Origin: Verrucomicrobiota bacterium
GTDB lineage: Bacteria; Verrucomicrobiota; Verrucomicrobiia; Limisphaerales; CAZBKV01
Length of the DNA: 13,751 nt
Reading direction: 5' to 3'
Assembly (NCBI GenBank): GCA_021160185.1
Contig: JAGHDA010000257.1
Span: 1 to 13,751, forward strand
The notes below the pieces were generated by a model. The model saw nothing but the letters and a program-made list of their open reading frames with translations. It was not told the DNA's origin and made no database searches. Positions 1 through 7,236 of this stretch are shown one piece after another; the first letter of the stretch is position 1, and each line of letters begins with the position of its first letter. The translations under genes were made by a program, and so were the position numbers.

Positions 1-1
1 C

Positions 2-1585
2 ATTCAGGAGGGGTTGGGCGATTACACCCCGATCCATCTCTCGGATGTGCCCAAGCTCTTCGACTCGGGCAAGCTCCCGCTGGACGTGGCCTTGATCCAG
101 GTTGCTCCTCCAGACGAACGAGGCATGTGCAGCCTGGGCGTGTCGGTGGATATCGTCAAAAGCGCCGCCGAAAACGCCTCTTTGGTGATCGCCCAGGTCA
201 ATCCCAACATGCCTCGAACTCTCGGCGACTCCTTCCTCCACGTCTACGACATGGACGCGCTGGTTCCGGTGGACGATCCGCTCATCGAGGTGGCGCCGAT
301 GGAGGTGGACGATCGGATCCGGCAGATCGCCGAAAACGTCGCCTCTCTGGTGGAGGACGGGTGCACGCTGGAAGTCGGCATCGGGCGCATTCCGCAGGCC
401 CTCCTGGGCTTCCTTAAGGAAAAGAAGGACCTCGGCATCCATACCGAGATGATTTCAGACCGGATCGTCGATCTGCTGGAGTGCGGCGCGGTCAACGGGA
501 GCCGCAAGTCGGTGGATCGGGGCAAAGTGGTGACCAGCTTCTGCCTGGGCACCAAGCGGCTATACGAGTACATCGACAACAACCCGGCAATCTCTTTCCA
601 CCCCACCGAGTACGTGAACGACCCCTCCGTGATCAGCCGGCAGCACAAGATGGTGGCTGTGAACGTCGCGTTGGAGGTGGACCTTACCGGCCAGGTCTGC
701 GCCGACTCGCTCGGTTCGCGCTTCTTCTCCGGCGTCGGGGGTCAGGTCGATTTCAACCGTGGCGCGGCCAAAGCGCCCGGCGGCAAAGCCATTATCGCCA
801 TGCCTTCCACGGCGAAAGGCGGCGCCGTTTCCCGCATTGTCACTCGCCTAACGCCCGGCGCAGGCGTGGTCACCACCAGGGCAAGCGCGCACTACGTGGT
901 CACCGAGTACGGCGTGGCTTACCTCCACGGCAAGAGCATCCAGGAGCGGGCCTTGGCCTTGATCAGCATTGCTCACCCTAAATTCCGCGCTCAGTTGGTG
1001 CGCGAGGCGGTGGAGGCCAAGTACCTTTCCGCTTCGATGAGCGACATCGAGGGCAAGATCCACGTCGGGCCGAGAGAGCTGCGCACCACTTACGTCCTGC
1101 CGGACGGCACGCCGGTTCTCTTCCGTCCCATCCATCCCACCGACGAGCCGCGGATGCGCGACCTCTTTTATAAGCTTTCTCAGCAGACGATCTACTACCG
1201 GTTCATGAGCTTTACCAAGATCGTCCCGCGCAAGCAGATTCAGGACTTCGTCTACATCGACCATCGCAACGATGTGACTATCGTAGGCACCCTCCCCGCG
1301 GCTCACGGAGAGGAGATCATTGCCGTAGGCAGCTATTACCTGGATCCAAAGACCAACTTGGCTGAGGTTGCTTTTGTGGTGCAGGACCAGTGGCAGAACC
1401 AAGGCATCGGCACGTTCCTCCTGCAGTATCTGATCCGAATCGCCCGGCGCAACGGCATCCGGGGGTTTACCGCCGAGGTCCTCATGGAAAACAAGGCGAT
1501 GCAGGCGGTCTTCAACAAGAGCAACACCCGCATCGAGAGCGAAGTCCACGGCAATGTCGTCAGCTACAAGCTGCTCTTCGACTAG
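2..1585 (+). CDS. Acetyl-CoA hydrolase/CoA-transferase fused to a C-terminal GNAT acetyltransferase domain (5' partial)
   Basis: The reading frame is open from base 2, so the TTG at 14 is internal and the true start lies outside the window. Residues here count from that TTG. Residues 1 to about 345 match the acetyl-CoA hydrolase/4-hydroxybutyrate CoA-transferase family, which moves CoA between carboxylic acids through a glutamyl-CoA intermediate. The likely catalytic Glu is E221 in ALEVDLTGQV, and the conserved GVGGQVDF follows at 240-247. About 90 N-terminal residues seem to be missing. Residues from about 359 to 523 form a GNAT domain with the acetyl-CoA-binding motif Q-x-x-G-x-G at 461-466 (QNQGIG) in VAFVVQDQWQNQGIG. 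This two-domain layout is known from bacterial genomes. The GNAT substrate is unknown; protein lysine acetylation is possible but is my inference. Acyl substrate specificity cannot be assigned. A strong terminator follows the stop, so this is the last gene of its transcript. Confidence 0.9.
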   Translation: MQEGLGDYTPIHLSDVPKLFDSGKLPLDVALIQVAPPDERGMCSLGVSVDIVKSAAENASLVIAQVNPNMPRTLGDSFLHVYDMDALVPVDDPLIEVAPMEVDDRIRQIAENVASLVEDGCTLEVGIGRIPQALLGFLKEKKDLGIHTEMISDRIVDLLECGAVNGSRKSVDRGKVVTSFCLGTKRLYEYIDNNPAISFHPTEYVNDPSVISRQHKMVAVNVALEVDLTGQVCADSLGSRFFSGVGGQVDFNRGAAKAPGGKAIIAMPSTAKGGAVSRIVTRLTPGAGVVTTRASAHYVVTEYGVAYLHGKSIQERALALISIAHPKFRAQLVREAVEAKYLSASMSDIEGKIHVGPRELRTTYVLPDGTPVLFRPIHPTDEPRMRDLFYKLSQQTIYYRFMSFTKIVPRKQIQDFVYIDHRNDVTIVGTLPAAHGEEIIAVGSYYLDPKTNLAEVAFVVQDQWQNQGIGTFLLQYLIRIARRNGIRGFTAEVLMENKAMQAVFNKSNTRIESEVHGNVVSYKLLFD

Positions 1586-1610
1586 CCGTCCGAGACACAA
1601 AAACTTCTCT

Positions 1611-1639
1611 CGCGCGGCCCTGAGGGTCGCGCGTTTTTT
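1611..1639 (+). terminator. Rho-independent terminator after the CoA-transferase gene
   Basis: A 10-base-pair stem joins CGCGCGGCCC (1611-1620) and GGGTCGCGCG (1624-1633) around a TGA triloop, with one G-U pair. Six T residues follow directly (1634-1639). It starts 25 bases after the stop codon. This is a textbook intrinsic terminator. It separates the CoA-transferase gene from the membrane-protein gene downstream. The remaining bases to 1753 hold no gene that I can support. Confidence 0.9.
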
Positions 1640-1753
1640 GCCGCCGCGGCGCATTGCCCTTGAGCGCTTTCTGAGCGAGAATGCCGCGCGCCGCCCGGAA
1701 AAGAAAACGGCGGCTGCTGCGAGCAAGAAAGCCCGGAGCGCGCAAGGAAGCTC

Positions 1754-2506
1754 ATGACACGGAAGAACCGCAGATGGCTCATTGCGGTCTGCCTCATCGC
1801 GGCCGCCGCGACGGCGGCCCAGGTTTTTCCGATCGAGAGGCTGTGGGATCGGCTGTTTCAGCTTGCCCGCGAGTCCGCGCTTTGGGGGCCGGTCCTCTTT
1901 ATCCTGGCTTACGTGGTTTGCTGCGTTTTGTTGGTTCCGGTTTCCCTCCTCACTTTCGGAGCGGGCGCTGTTTACGGGCTTTTCCAAGGCACGCTTTTGG
2001 TATGGGCGGCCGCCACCTTGGGCGCGGCGGCCGGGTTCGTTCTCAGCCGCCGTTTGGGGCGGGAAAAAGTGGCGCGCCTGATCCTTCGCTATCCTCAGCT
2101 TCGGAGTCTAGACCGCGCCATCGCCAAGGAAGGATGGAAAATCGTGTTCCTTTGCCGGCTCTCGCCGATCTTTCCCTTCGCCGCGTTGAGCTATGTTTTC
2201 GGCGTGACGCGGGTGCGTTTTGGAGGCTACCTGCTCGCCTCTTCGTTCGGCGTGTTGCCGCCCTCGTTTCTTTATGTCTACGTCGGCTTCCTCGCCAGGT
2301 TGGGCAGGCACGACCGAAGCCTCTCCGCCGCGCAGTGGGTGATGTATTTCGCCGGCCTGGCCGCCACGGCATGGGTCACCCTCCTCTTGGCTCGAATCGC
2401 TCGGAAGAGTCTGGAAGGAAATGAGACGTCCGATCTCTCCGAGTCTTGCCAAGCCCGGCGCAAACCGGATCGGGAAGGCGGCCGAGCGGCTCGCGAAAGT
2501 CGCTAA
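1754..2506 (+). CDS. TVP38/TMEM64 family (VTT domain, DedA-like) inner-membrane protein
   Basis: A 250-residue polytopic membrane protein. Hydrophobic segments lie at about 8-24, 45-65, 68-97, 158-180 and 196-216. The VTT/SNARE-associated domain is recognised by LTFGAGAVYGLFQGTLL (66-82) and by RLSPIFPFAALSYVFG (135-150), which is followed by TRVRFGGYL. These are the two conserved re-entrant regions of the family. Related DedA and TMEM41/VMP1 proteins act in lipid transport or scrambling and in membrane homeostasis; the exact role of bacterial TVP38 proteins is open. The ATG at 1754 has AAGGAAG at 1744-1750, only three bases away. The last 30 or so residues are a charged, Arg/Glu-rich cytoplasmic tail with no recognisable domain. 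The gene stands alone between a strong terminator and a weaker candidate. Confidence 0.85.
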   Translation: MTRKNRRWLIAVCLIAAAATAAQVFPIERLWDRLFQLARESALWGPVLFILAYVVCCVLLVPVSLLTFGAGAVYGLFQGTLLVWAAATLGAAAGFVLSRRLGREKVARLILRYPQLRSLDRAIAKEGWKIVFLCRLSPIFPFAALSYVFGVTRVRFGGYLLASSFGVLPPSFLYVYVGFLARLGRHDRSLSAAQWVMYFAGLAATAWVTLLLARIARKSLEGNETSDLSESCQARRKPDREGGRAARESR

Positions 2507-2519
2507 GCCTCCGGGAAAG

Positions 2520-2564
2520 CCCGCCGGTTCGGTCGACGCCTTGCCCCGCGCCCGACGGGTTTTT
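2520..2564 (+). terminator. Possible intrinsic terminator after the TVP38-like gene
   Basis: CCCGCCGG (2520-2527) can pair with CCGACGGG (2552-2559) with one C-A mismatch. TTTTT follows at 2560-2564. The loop is long (24 bases), so this is a weak candidate. Position supports it, 14 bases after the stop codon. I see no other feature in the 2507-2691 gap. Confidence 0.35.
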
Positions 2565-2691
2565 CCGCTTCGTGGGGACAGCGTTCGACTCAAGCAATCC
2601 TCGGGACAAGAGGACGCTTTCATAAACCTGCGCGCGCCTACGCCGCTGCTTAGGAATTGAATCTCTTCCCGCTTCCGATATTCTTGCCGCC

Positions 2692-4005
2692 ATGAAGACC
2701 ACTCGGCTCCTGATGTTGTCCCTCGCTGCGGCGTGGGGTCTGCGCGCCGCTGACCTGCAGACGCTTCCTGAGGATCCTTACTTTGCCCCCTTCAAAGCCC
2801 TCGGCGTCCTCAAAGCGCCGCCTCCGCCAAGCAAACCGATCCTTCGCCCCGGCGACCGCCTGGCCGTGTGCGGCGATTCCATCACCGAGCAGAAGATGTA
2901 TTCCCGGATCATCGAGACCTACCTGACCGTGTGTGAGCCGGAGCTAGGGATTCGCGTCAGGCAGTTCGGTTGGAGCGGCGAGAAAGCCCCCGGCTTTCTG
3001 CGCCGGATGACCAACGACGTCCTCCGCTTCCATCCCACGATCGCCACCATTTGCTACGGGATGAACGACCATCTTTACCGGCCCTACACGGAGGAGATCG
3101 GGCGCGTTTACCGCCAAAGCTCGCTGGCCATCATTCGCGCCTTCAAGGCCCACGGCGTTCGGGTCATCCAGGGCGCGGCCGGAGCGGTGGGCAAGGTCCC
3201 GCCTTGGGCTCCGAAAATCGGATCCACCATGACCGATCTGAATCTGGGCCTGCTTCACTTGCGCAACATTGATGTAGAGCTGGCCCGGCAGGAGCATGTC
3301 GGTTTTGCGGACGTCTTCCTGCCGCTGCTTCTCGAGGGATACTACGCCAAGAAAAAGTGGGGCCCCGACTACATGCTTTCCGGCAAGGACGGCGTGCACC
3401 CCGGATGGGCGGGGCATTTGGTCATGGCATACGTCTTCCTCAAGGCGATGGGGCTTCAAGGCGATTTGGGAACGATTGTCTACGACGCTTCGGAAGGGAC
3501 CGCCCAAGCCCGTGGCGGTCACCGCGTCGTTTCCGCTGAAAAAGGCCGGGTCGTCCTGGAAAGCCGCCGTTACCCGTTCTGCGCTTCCGGCCCGACGGAC
3601 AAGGACTCGAGCCTCCTCTCAGGAATGAGGCTTGTTCCGTTCACCGAAGAGCTCAATCGGTTGATCCTGATTGTGCGCCGGCCCCAGACCTGCCGTTACA
3701 AAGTCGCCTGGGGCGAAACCGCCAAGATTTATCCGGCCAAGGCCCTCCAGCGCGGGGTGAACCTCGCCGCCGATTTCGAGATCAACCCCTTCTGCGAGCC
3801 GTTCAAGCGCGTGGACCAGGCGGTGGCGAAGAAGCAGGCTTACGAGACCCGTCAGATCAAGACGCTCTTCCACGGCCCTGAGGGCCAGGCGGACATGGAG
3901 ATGACCGCCGAGCTTACCGAAAAAGCGCGAGCGCGGTTTGTCGCCGCGATCCGCAGGGCGTTCAAGCCGGTTCGGCACACGATCTTCATCACACCAGTCG
4001 ACTAG
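2692..4005 (+). CDS. Secreted SGNH/GDSL-type hydrolase (probable carbohydrate esterase)
   Basis: A 437-residue protein with an N-terminal signal peptide (MKTTRLLMLSLAAAWGLRAA), so it probably acts in the periplasm or outside the cell. All four SGNH blocks are visible: CGDSIT with the nucleophile Ser63, Gly96 in WSGEK, Asn125 in YGMND, and the Asp233/His236 pair in KDGVHPGWAGH. These make the catalytic triad and oxyanion hole of this esterase fold. Residues from about 255 to 437 lie beyond the core and form an extra C-terminal region with no domain I can name. It contains NLAADFEINPF and runs close to the end. The ATG has no clear Shine-Dalgarno sequence but gives a proper signal peptide. Neighbouring genes encode a glycosidase and a sugar epimerase, so deacylation of a carbohydrate is a reasonable guess. 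The substrate is not known. Confidence 0.85.
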   Translation: MKTTRLLMLSLAAAWGLRAADLQTLPEDPYFAPFKALGVLKAPPPPSKPILRPGDRLAVCGDSITEQKMYSRIIETYLTVCEPELGIRVRQFGWSGEKAPGFLRRMTNDVLRFHPTIATICYGMNDHLYRPYTEEIGRVYRQSSLAIIRAFKAHGVRVIQGAAGAVGKVPPWAPKIGSTMTDLNLGLLHLRNIDVELARQEHVGFADVFLPLLLEGYYAKKKWGPDYMLSGKDGVHPGWAGHLVMAYVFLKAMGLQGDLGTIVYDASEGTAQARGGHRVVSAEKGRVVLESRRYPFCASGPTDKDSSLLSGMRLVPFTEELNRLILIVRRPQTCRYKVAWGETAKIYPAKALQRGVNLAADFEINPFCEPFKRVDQAVAKKQAYETRQIKTLFHGPEGQADMEMTAELTEKARARFVAAIRRAFKPVRHTIFITPVD

Positions 4006-4054
4006 CCGATCGCCACGGCTCGCCTTTCGGAGAATTCGCAGTCCGCGCCCGCTC

Positions 4055-4084
4055 GCCTCCCGCGCCTTCGCTGCGCGGGAGGGC
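4055..4084. terminator. GC-rich hairpin between convergent genes, possible terminator
   Basis: TCCCGCGC (4058-4065) pairs perfectly with GCGCGGGA (4073-4080) around a 7-base loop. The stem extends outwards across a one-base bulge (CGCC with GGGCG). It lies in the 100-base gap between the convergent SGNH and epimerase genes, where a two-way terminator would be expected. There is no T-tract on either side, so intrinsic termination is uncertain. Confidence 0.35.
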
Positions 4085-4105
4085 GGGCAGGCCGCGCCGA
4101 GCTGC

Positions 4106-5431
4106 TCAGAGCAAATCGTCCAGCCGCCCGGAGGGCTTTTTCGGAATGCGACGCAACGAGAACTTCACCAGGGCGCGGACATCGTGGTACGCCCCTTTCC
4201 AAAGATGCGCCTTGGCCGGATTCTTCGGGCTGCCGTCCTCGTTGAGCGTGTCCCGCCAGATTCCGTCTTTGGGATCGATCTGCCAGGCGTCGAGGAAGTC
4301 GAACGTCCGAAGCAGGGCGCGCCGGTATTTCTCCTCGGGCCGGCGGTCCACCGCTTCGGTCAAAGCCGCGATCCATTCCGCCTGGACCCACCAGACCTTC
4401 GTGCGGTCCGAAGCGGGCTCATCGTCCATTCCCGCGGAGAAGAGACCGCCTCGAGCGCGGTCATAGCCGCGCCGATAAGCGTGTTCGATGATCGAGAAGA
4501 ACCAGGGCCAGTCGAGCGGTTTGCCCAACACACGTTGAGCGCGAAGCATGAGCCAGGCAAACTCGACATTGTGGCCGTAGGAAACGGTCTTCTTCGGCGG
4601 ATTGGGAACCGGCCTCCAGTCCGGCAGCCGCCACAGGACGCTTTGGCCCGCCTCGGCCGGGTAGAACCAGCGCCGATTGATCTCCAAAGCTTCTTCCAAT
4701 GACTCCCGCACCCCCGGATCGCGCGTCGCCTCGTAAAGCTCGGCCAGCGCCTCCATCCAGTGGAGATGGGCGTTGGCGCTCTTCCAGCCGGCGACCTCCA
4801 CTTCGATCTCCGGGTCCTGGCGGGCGAGAAACCGCCAGTCCCGCTCGTAATGCTCGCCCCACCCGCCGCGCTTCGCGTCGTGGCAGTGCCGCTCAATCGT
4901 CCGCCACAGCTCCAGAGCCTGTTCCAAGGCGGGTTCCGGACCGCCCGCGCGGAAATAAGCGACCAGCCCGTAAACGGCGAACGCCTCCCCGTAAAGGAAC
5001 TTGCGGGAATTCACCGCGCCGCCCTCCGCGTCGGTCTTCCAGTAATATCCGCCGTAAACAGGATCCAGCATCTTCCCGGTCAGAAACCGGTAGCCAAGAT
5101 CGGCCGCCTGTAGGTAATCCCGGCGGCTGTCGCTGAAGCCGAGCCTATGGGCCGTCGAGAAAGCCCAGATCATCCGACTTTGCGTGACCAATTGCTTGAG
5201 AGGCGCCCGGCCGCCTGCGCCCGAGCCGAGCAGGAAGCCTCCCCGTTTCCAGTCCACGGCGACGGTGTGCCAATACGGAAAAACCTTCTCCCGGAGCTGA
5301 CGCCAATAAGCGGCGGCGCGGCGCTTCAGCTCGGCTTCCTCATCGGCAAGGAGGCGCGCCTCCGCCATGGCCGCCAGGCACGTTCCCGTTCCCAGGCGGC
5401 TAAGAAACGCGCGGCGATTCATTGATTTCAT
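4106..5431 (-). CDS. AGE-family sugar epimerase/isomerase (cellobiose 2-epimerase-like) with Tat signal
   Basis: A 441-residue protein of the N-acylglucosamine 2-epimerase (AGE) superfamily, with an alpha/alpha-6 barrel. Enzymes of this family epimerise or isomerise sugars at C2, such as cellobiose or mannose. Key residues seen are Arg86 in QSRMIWAF, His224 in HLHWMEAL, His287 in YGHNVEFAWL, Trp347-348 in WWVQAE and His416 in WKGAYHDVRAL. The spacing His287 to His416 (129) is close to that of the two catalytic histidines of characterised cellobiose 2-epimerases. The N-terminus carries a twin-arginine motif, N-R-R-A-F-L (5-10), then a hydrophobic stretch to about residue 28. This predicts export of the folded protein, which is unusual because the studied family members are cytoplasmic. 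GAGGG lies two bases before the chosen ATG; the in-frame ATG at Met4 (5422) is an equally possible start. The gene lies 96 bases downstream of the GH140-like gene, on the same strand and probably in one transcript. The exact sugar is unknown. Confidence 0.85.
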   Translation of the reverse strand: MKSMNRRAFLSRLGTGTCLAAMAEARLLADEEAELKRRAAAYWRQLREKVFPYWHTVAVDWKRGGFLLGSGAGGRAPLKQLVTQSRMIWAFSTAHRLGFSDSRRDYLQAADLGYRFLTGKMLDPVYGGYYWKTDAEGGAVNSRKFLYGEAFAVYGLVAYFRAGGPEPALEQALELWRTIERHCHDAKRGGWGEHYERDWRFLARQDPEIEVEVAGWKSANAHLHWMEALAELYEATRDPGVRESLEEALEINRRWFYPAEAGQSVLWRLPDWRPVPNPPKKTVSYGHNVEFAWLMLRAQRVLGKPLDWPWFFSIIEHAYRRGYDRARGGLFSAGMDDEPASDRTKVWWVQAEWIAALTEAVDRRPEEKYRRALLRTFDFLDAWQIDPKDGIWRDTLNEDGSPKNPAKAHLWKGAYHDVRALVKFSLRRIPKKPSGRLDDLL

Positions 5432-5441
5432 GACCCTCAGT

Positions 5442-5462
5442 TTGGCCCTTGGCCCTTGGCCC
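5442..5462. repeat. Three tandem copies of TTGGCCC
   Basis: TTGGCCC occurs three times without interruption at 5442-5448, 5449-5455 and 5456-5462. The array is ten bases upstream of the epimerase start on the - strand, inside the 96-base gap between the glycosidase and epimerase genes. It may be a simple slippage-prone repeat or may affect translation of the downstream gene. No function is shown. Confidence 0.7.
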
Positions 5463-5527
5463 GCAACTCCAAACCGCTCCGTCCTCTCCCGCCGCGATTC
5501 GCTCCGGAGGGCTTGCCCGCGGAAGGC

Positions 5528-7060
5528 TTACGGACCGCGCAACACGAGCGTCCAGTCGTTGCCCTCGGCCGGCCGGCCTGGAGGGTCGAACACATGGACG
5601 GGCGCGCCGGGCCCGCTGGCCACGCGATCGAGAAACGGCGTCGGCTTAGAGAATTCGCGCCCTCCGCGGCGCCAGCGGCCGGTTCGGGGATCAAACCAAT
5701 ATGCCGCCAGGGCAGGCCCAGCCAGCCGGTCCATGCGAATGCGGAGGGCGCGGCCGTTGGCCGTGTAGATCAGGGCATAGTCGCCCCGGGCTCCGCGCGC
5801 GGCCTGGATCCGGTCCGACCGGAGACCCTCGCCGTCGCGGACGCCGCCGGCGTCGCCTTCGATCAGCTTCTGGTCCGGAACGCGCTCGAGGAACTGGGCG
5901 GGGGTGAGCGTGTCCATCAATTCGAGCAAATGCCCCATCTGCCTGCCGCCCGGGTCGTTCAGGGCAAGCTCCCAGTCTTTCGCCTCGCCGGCGGCCCCCT
6001 CGTCTTTTCTCGCGCCGTCTTGGGCGCGCGGGAAGTAGTAAACATGCATATTGCCGTACGTGACGCCGAACCCGCCGGCGAAAACGGTTTGATATGACTG
6101 GTAGCGGATGTGCCAAGGGGTGTAGCGGTTCTGACGGTGTTCGTAGCCGCCTTCGAACAGCCAAGTGGGCTTCGGAGGGCGAAGAGCATAATCGTGTTCG
6201 ATGGCGGGGATCTGGTCCTTCGGTTGGTCCTGGATCGAGTTGAACGAGAGCCACGGATCGTTGTGGAACCACTCGGAAGAGTTCGGCTGCCATTTCCGCG
6301 GGTGGTAGCTGATCAGAACGGCCTCGTAGTTCGGCTTCCCGTTCCTGGTTCCCGCCGCGCCCAGGACAAGGCCTTCGGCCATGGCCCGGAACACGGGGCG
6401 ATAGTCGCGCCGGCCGTACACGGCGCTCCGGTCGCCGCCCAGCATCCAGATGAGGTTGGACTTGTCGCGGAAACGCCGGCCGATCCAATAGCCGTATTGG
6501 CGGGCCTTGCCGGCGTCGAAGATGATCTCGTCCGAAGGGGCGCCGGTCCCATAGTCGCCGGCGACGCAGTTGCCCCAAGCGGGCAGGAGAATCACGTACA
6601 TGCCTGCGCCCTTTGCAGTGTCGATGAGATACTCCAAGTGGTCCCAATAGTCGTATTCGTCCGGCCGGTCCGCGCGGTTGCCGGGCGCGACGAGAGGGCG
6701 GAGCGGATCGTACCGGGCCCCCTTCAGTTCGAACGGGTGATCGCCGTAGCGGTTGGTCTGCCCGCCTTTGGATTCGCCGGGAAAAGCCACGACGGCGACG
6801 GCGTTGAACTTCTGCAGCCTGCGGCGGCGGATGTATTGGGCCGTTTCCTCCCGGTCGAGCCGCCAGGCCATCTCCCAGGCCGTGTCGGCTAGAGGAAAGA
6901 ACGGCGAGCCGTCAGCGCGGACCAGAAACCGTCCGTTGTCGCTCACGCGAAGGCGGACCGTTTCCCCCGCCGCCAGACTCGCGCCGCAGAGAGCGAGGAG
7001 CGCGATGGTTCGAACCGGAAGGAGCCGACGCCGATTGAAGAGGTTGTCGCGCGTTTCCAT
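5528..7060 (-). CDS. GH140/DUF4038 apiosidase-like glycoside hydrolase with C-terminal collagen-binding-type domain, secreted
   Basis: A 510-residue protein with a basic N-terminus and a hydrophobic signal sequence (RTIALLALCGASLAAG, 17-32). Residues 35 to about 415 are the DUF4038 (apiosidase-like) TIM-barrel domain: FLVRADGSPFFPLADTAWEM, then WMLGGDRS with Asp210 and WLFEGGYEH with Glu303. These two fit the acid/base and nucleophile of GH140, whose founding member BT1012 removes apiose from pectin rhamnogalacturonan-II. Residues from about 425 to 510 resemble the small beta-sandwich domain often paired with DUF4038 (AYWFDPRTGRW, DWTLVL near the end). The ATG at 7060 has no clear Shine-Dalgarno sequence. 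The upstream gap to tsaD (7061-7236) shows only a short UUCG hairpin. The epimerase gene follows downstream on the same strand. Apiose specificity should not be assumed, because the family is wide and few members have been tested. Confidence 0.85.
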   Translation of the reverse strand: METRDNLFNRRRLLPVRTIALLALCGASLAAGETVRLRVSDNGRFLVRADGSPFFPLADTAWEMAWRLDREETAQYIRRRRLQKFNAVAVVAFPGESKGGQTNRYGDHPFELKGARYDPLRPLVAPGNRADRPDEYDYWDHLEYLIDTAKGAGMYVILLPAWGNCVAGDYGTGAPSDEIIFDAGKARQYGYWIGRRFRDKSNLIWMLGGDRSAVYGRRDYRPVFRAMAEGLVLGAAGTRNGKPNYEAVLISYHPRKWQPNSSEWFHNDPWLSFNSIQDQPKDQIPAIEHDYALRPPKPTWLFEGGYEHRQNRYTPWHIRYQSYQTVFAGGFGVTYGNMHVYYFPRAQDGARKDEGAAGEAKDWELALNDPGGRQMGHLLELMDTLTPAQFLERVPDQKLIEGDAGGVRDGEGLRSDRIQAARGARGDYALIYTANGRALRIRMDRLAGPALAAYWFDPRTGRWRRGGREFSKPTPFLDRVASGPGAPVHVFDPPGRPAEGNDWTLVLRGP

Positions 7061-7236
7061 AGCTGTTTTTCAGGGTCTTGACTCTTTTTCTTTGCGGCGC
7101 TTTTGGCAACACGGTCTTGCCGGGATCCGCCCCTGCAGCCGCCGAAGCGGCGAGGCGGAGCAGGCCTGGGCGGGAAAAGGAGGATCGCAATCCGCCTCTT
7201 GCCTCGGCGGCTGCGTTTGGGGCGGCCGCTGGTTGG

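Noticed and set aside
1654..1682. TTGCCC and GAGAAT, 17 bases apart, as a promoter for the TVP38-like gene
   Set aside because: The match to consensus is too weak in a GC-rich region, though a promoter is expected here after the terminator.
848..1987. A 379-residue open frame on the - strand antisense to the CoA-transferase and TVP38-like genes
   Set aside because: It crosses a strong terminator and two real genes, and its translation has no recognisable domain.
2657..2682. A promoter-like pair TTGAAT and GATATT before the SGNH gene
   Set aside because: The spacer is only 14 bases, and the -10 box would lie ten bases from the start codon.
7138..7151. A hairpin GCCGC-TTCG-GCGGC downstream of tsaD on the - strand
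   Set aside because: The stem is only five pairs with no T-tract, so I cannot support a terminator.
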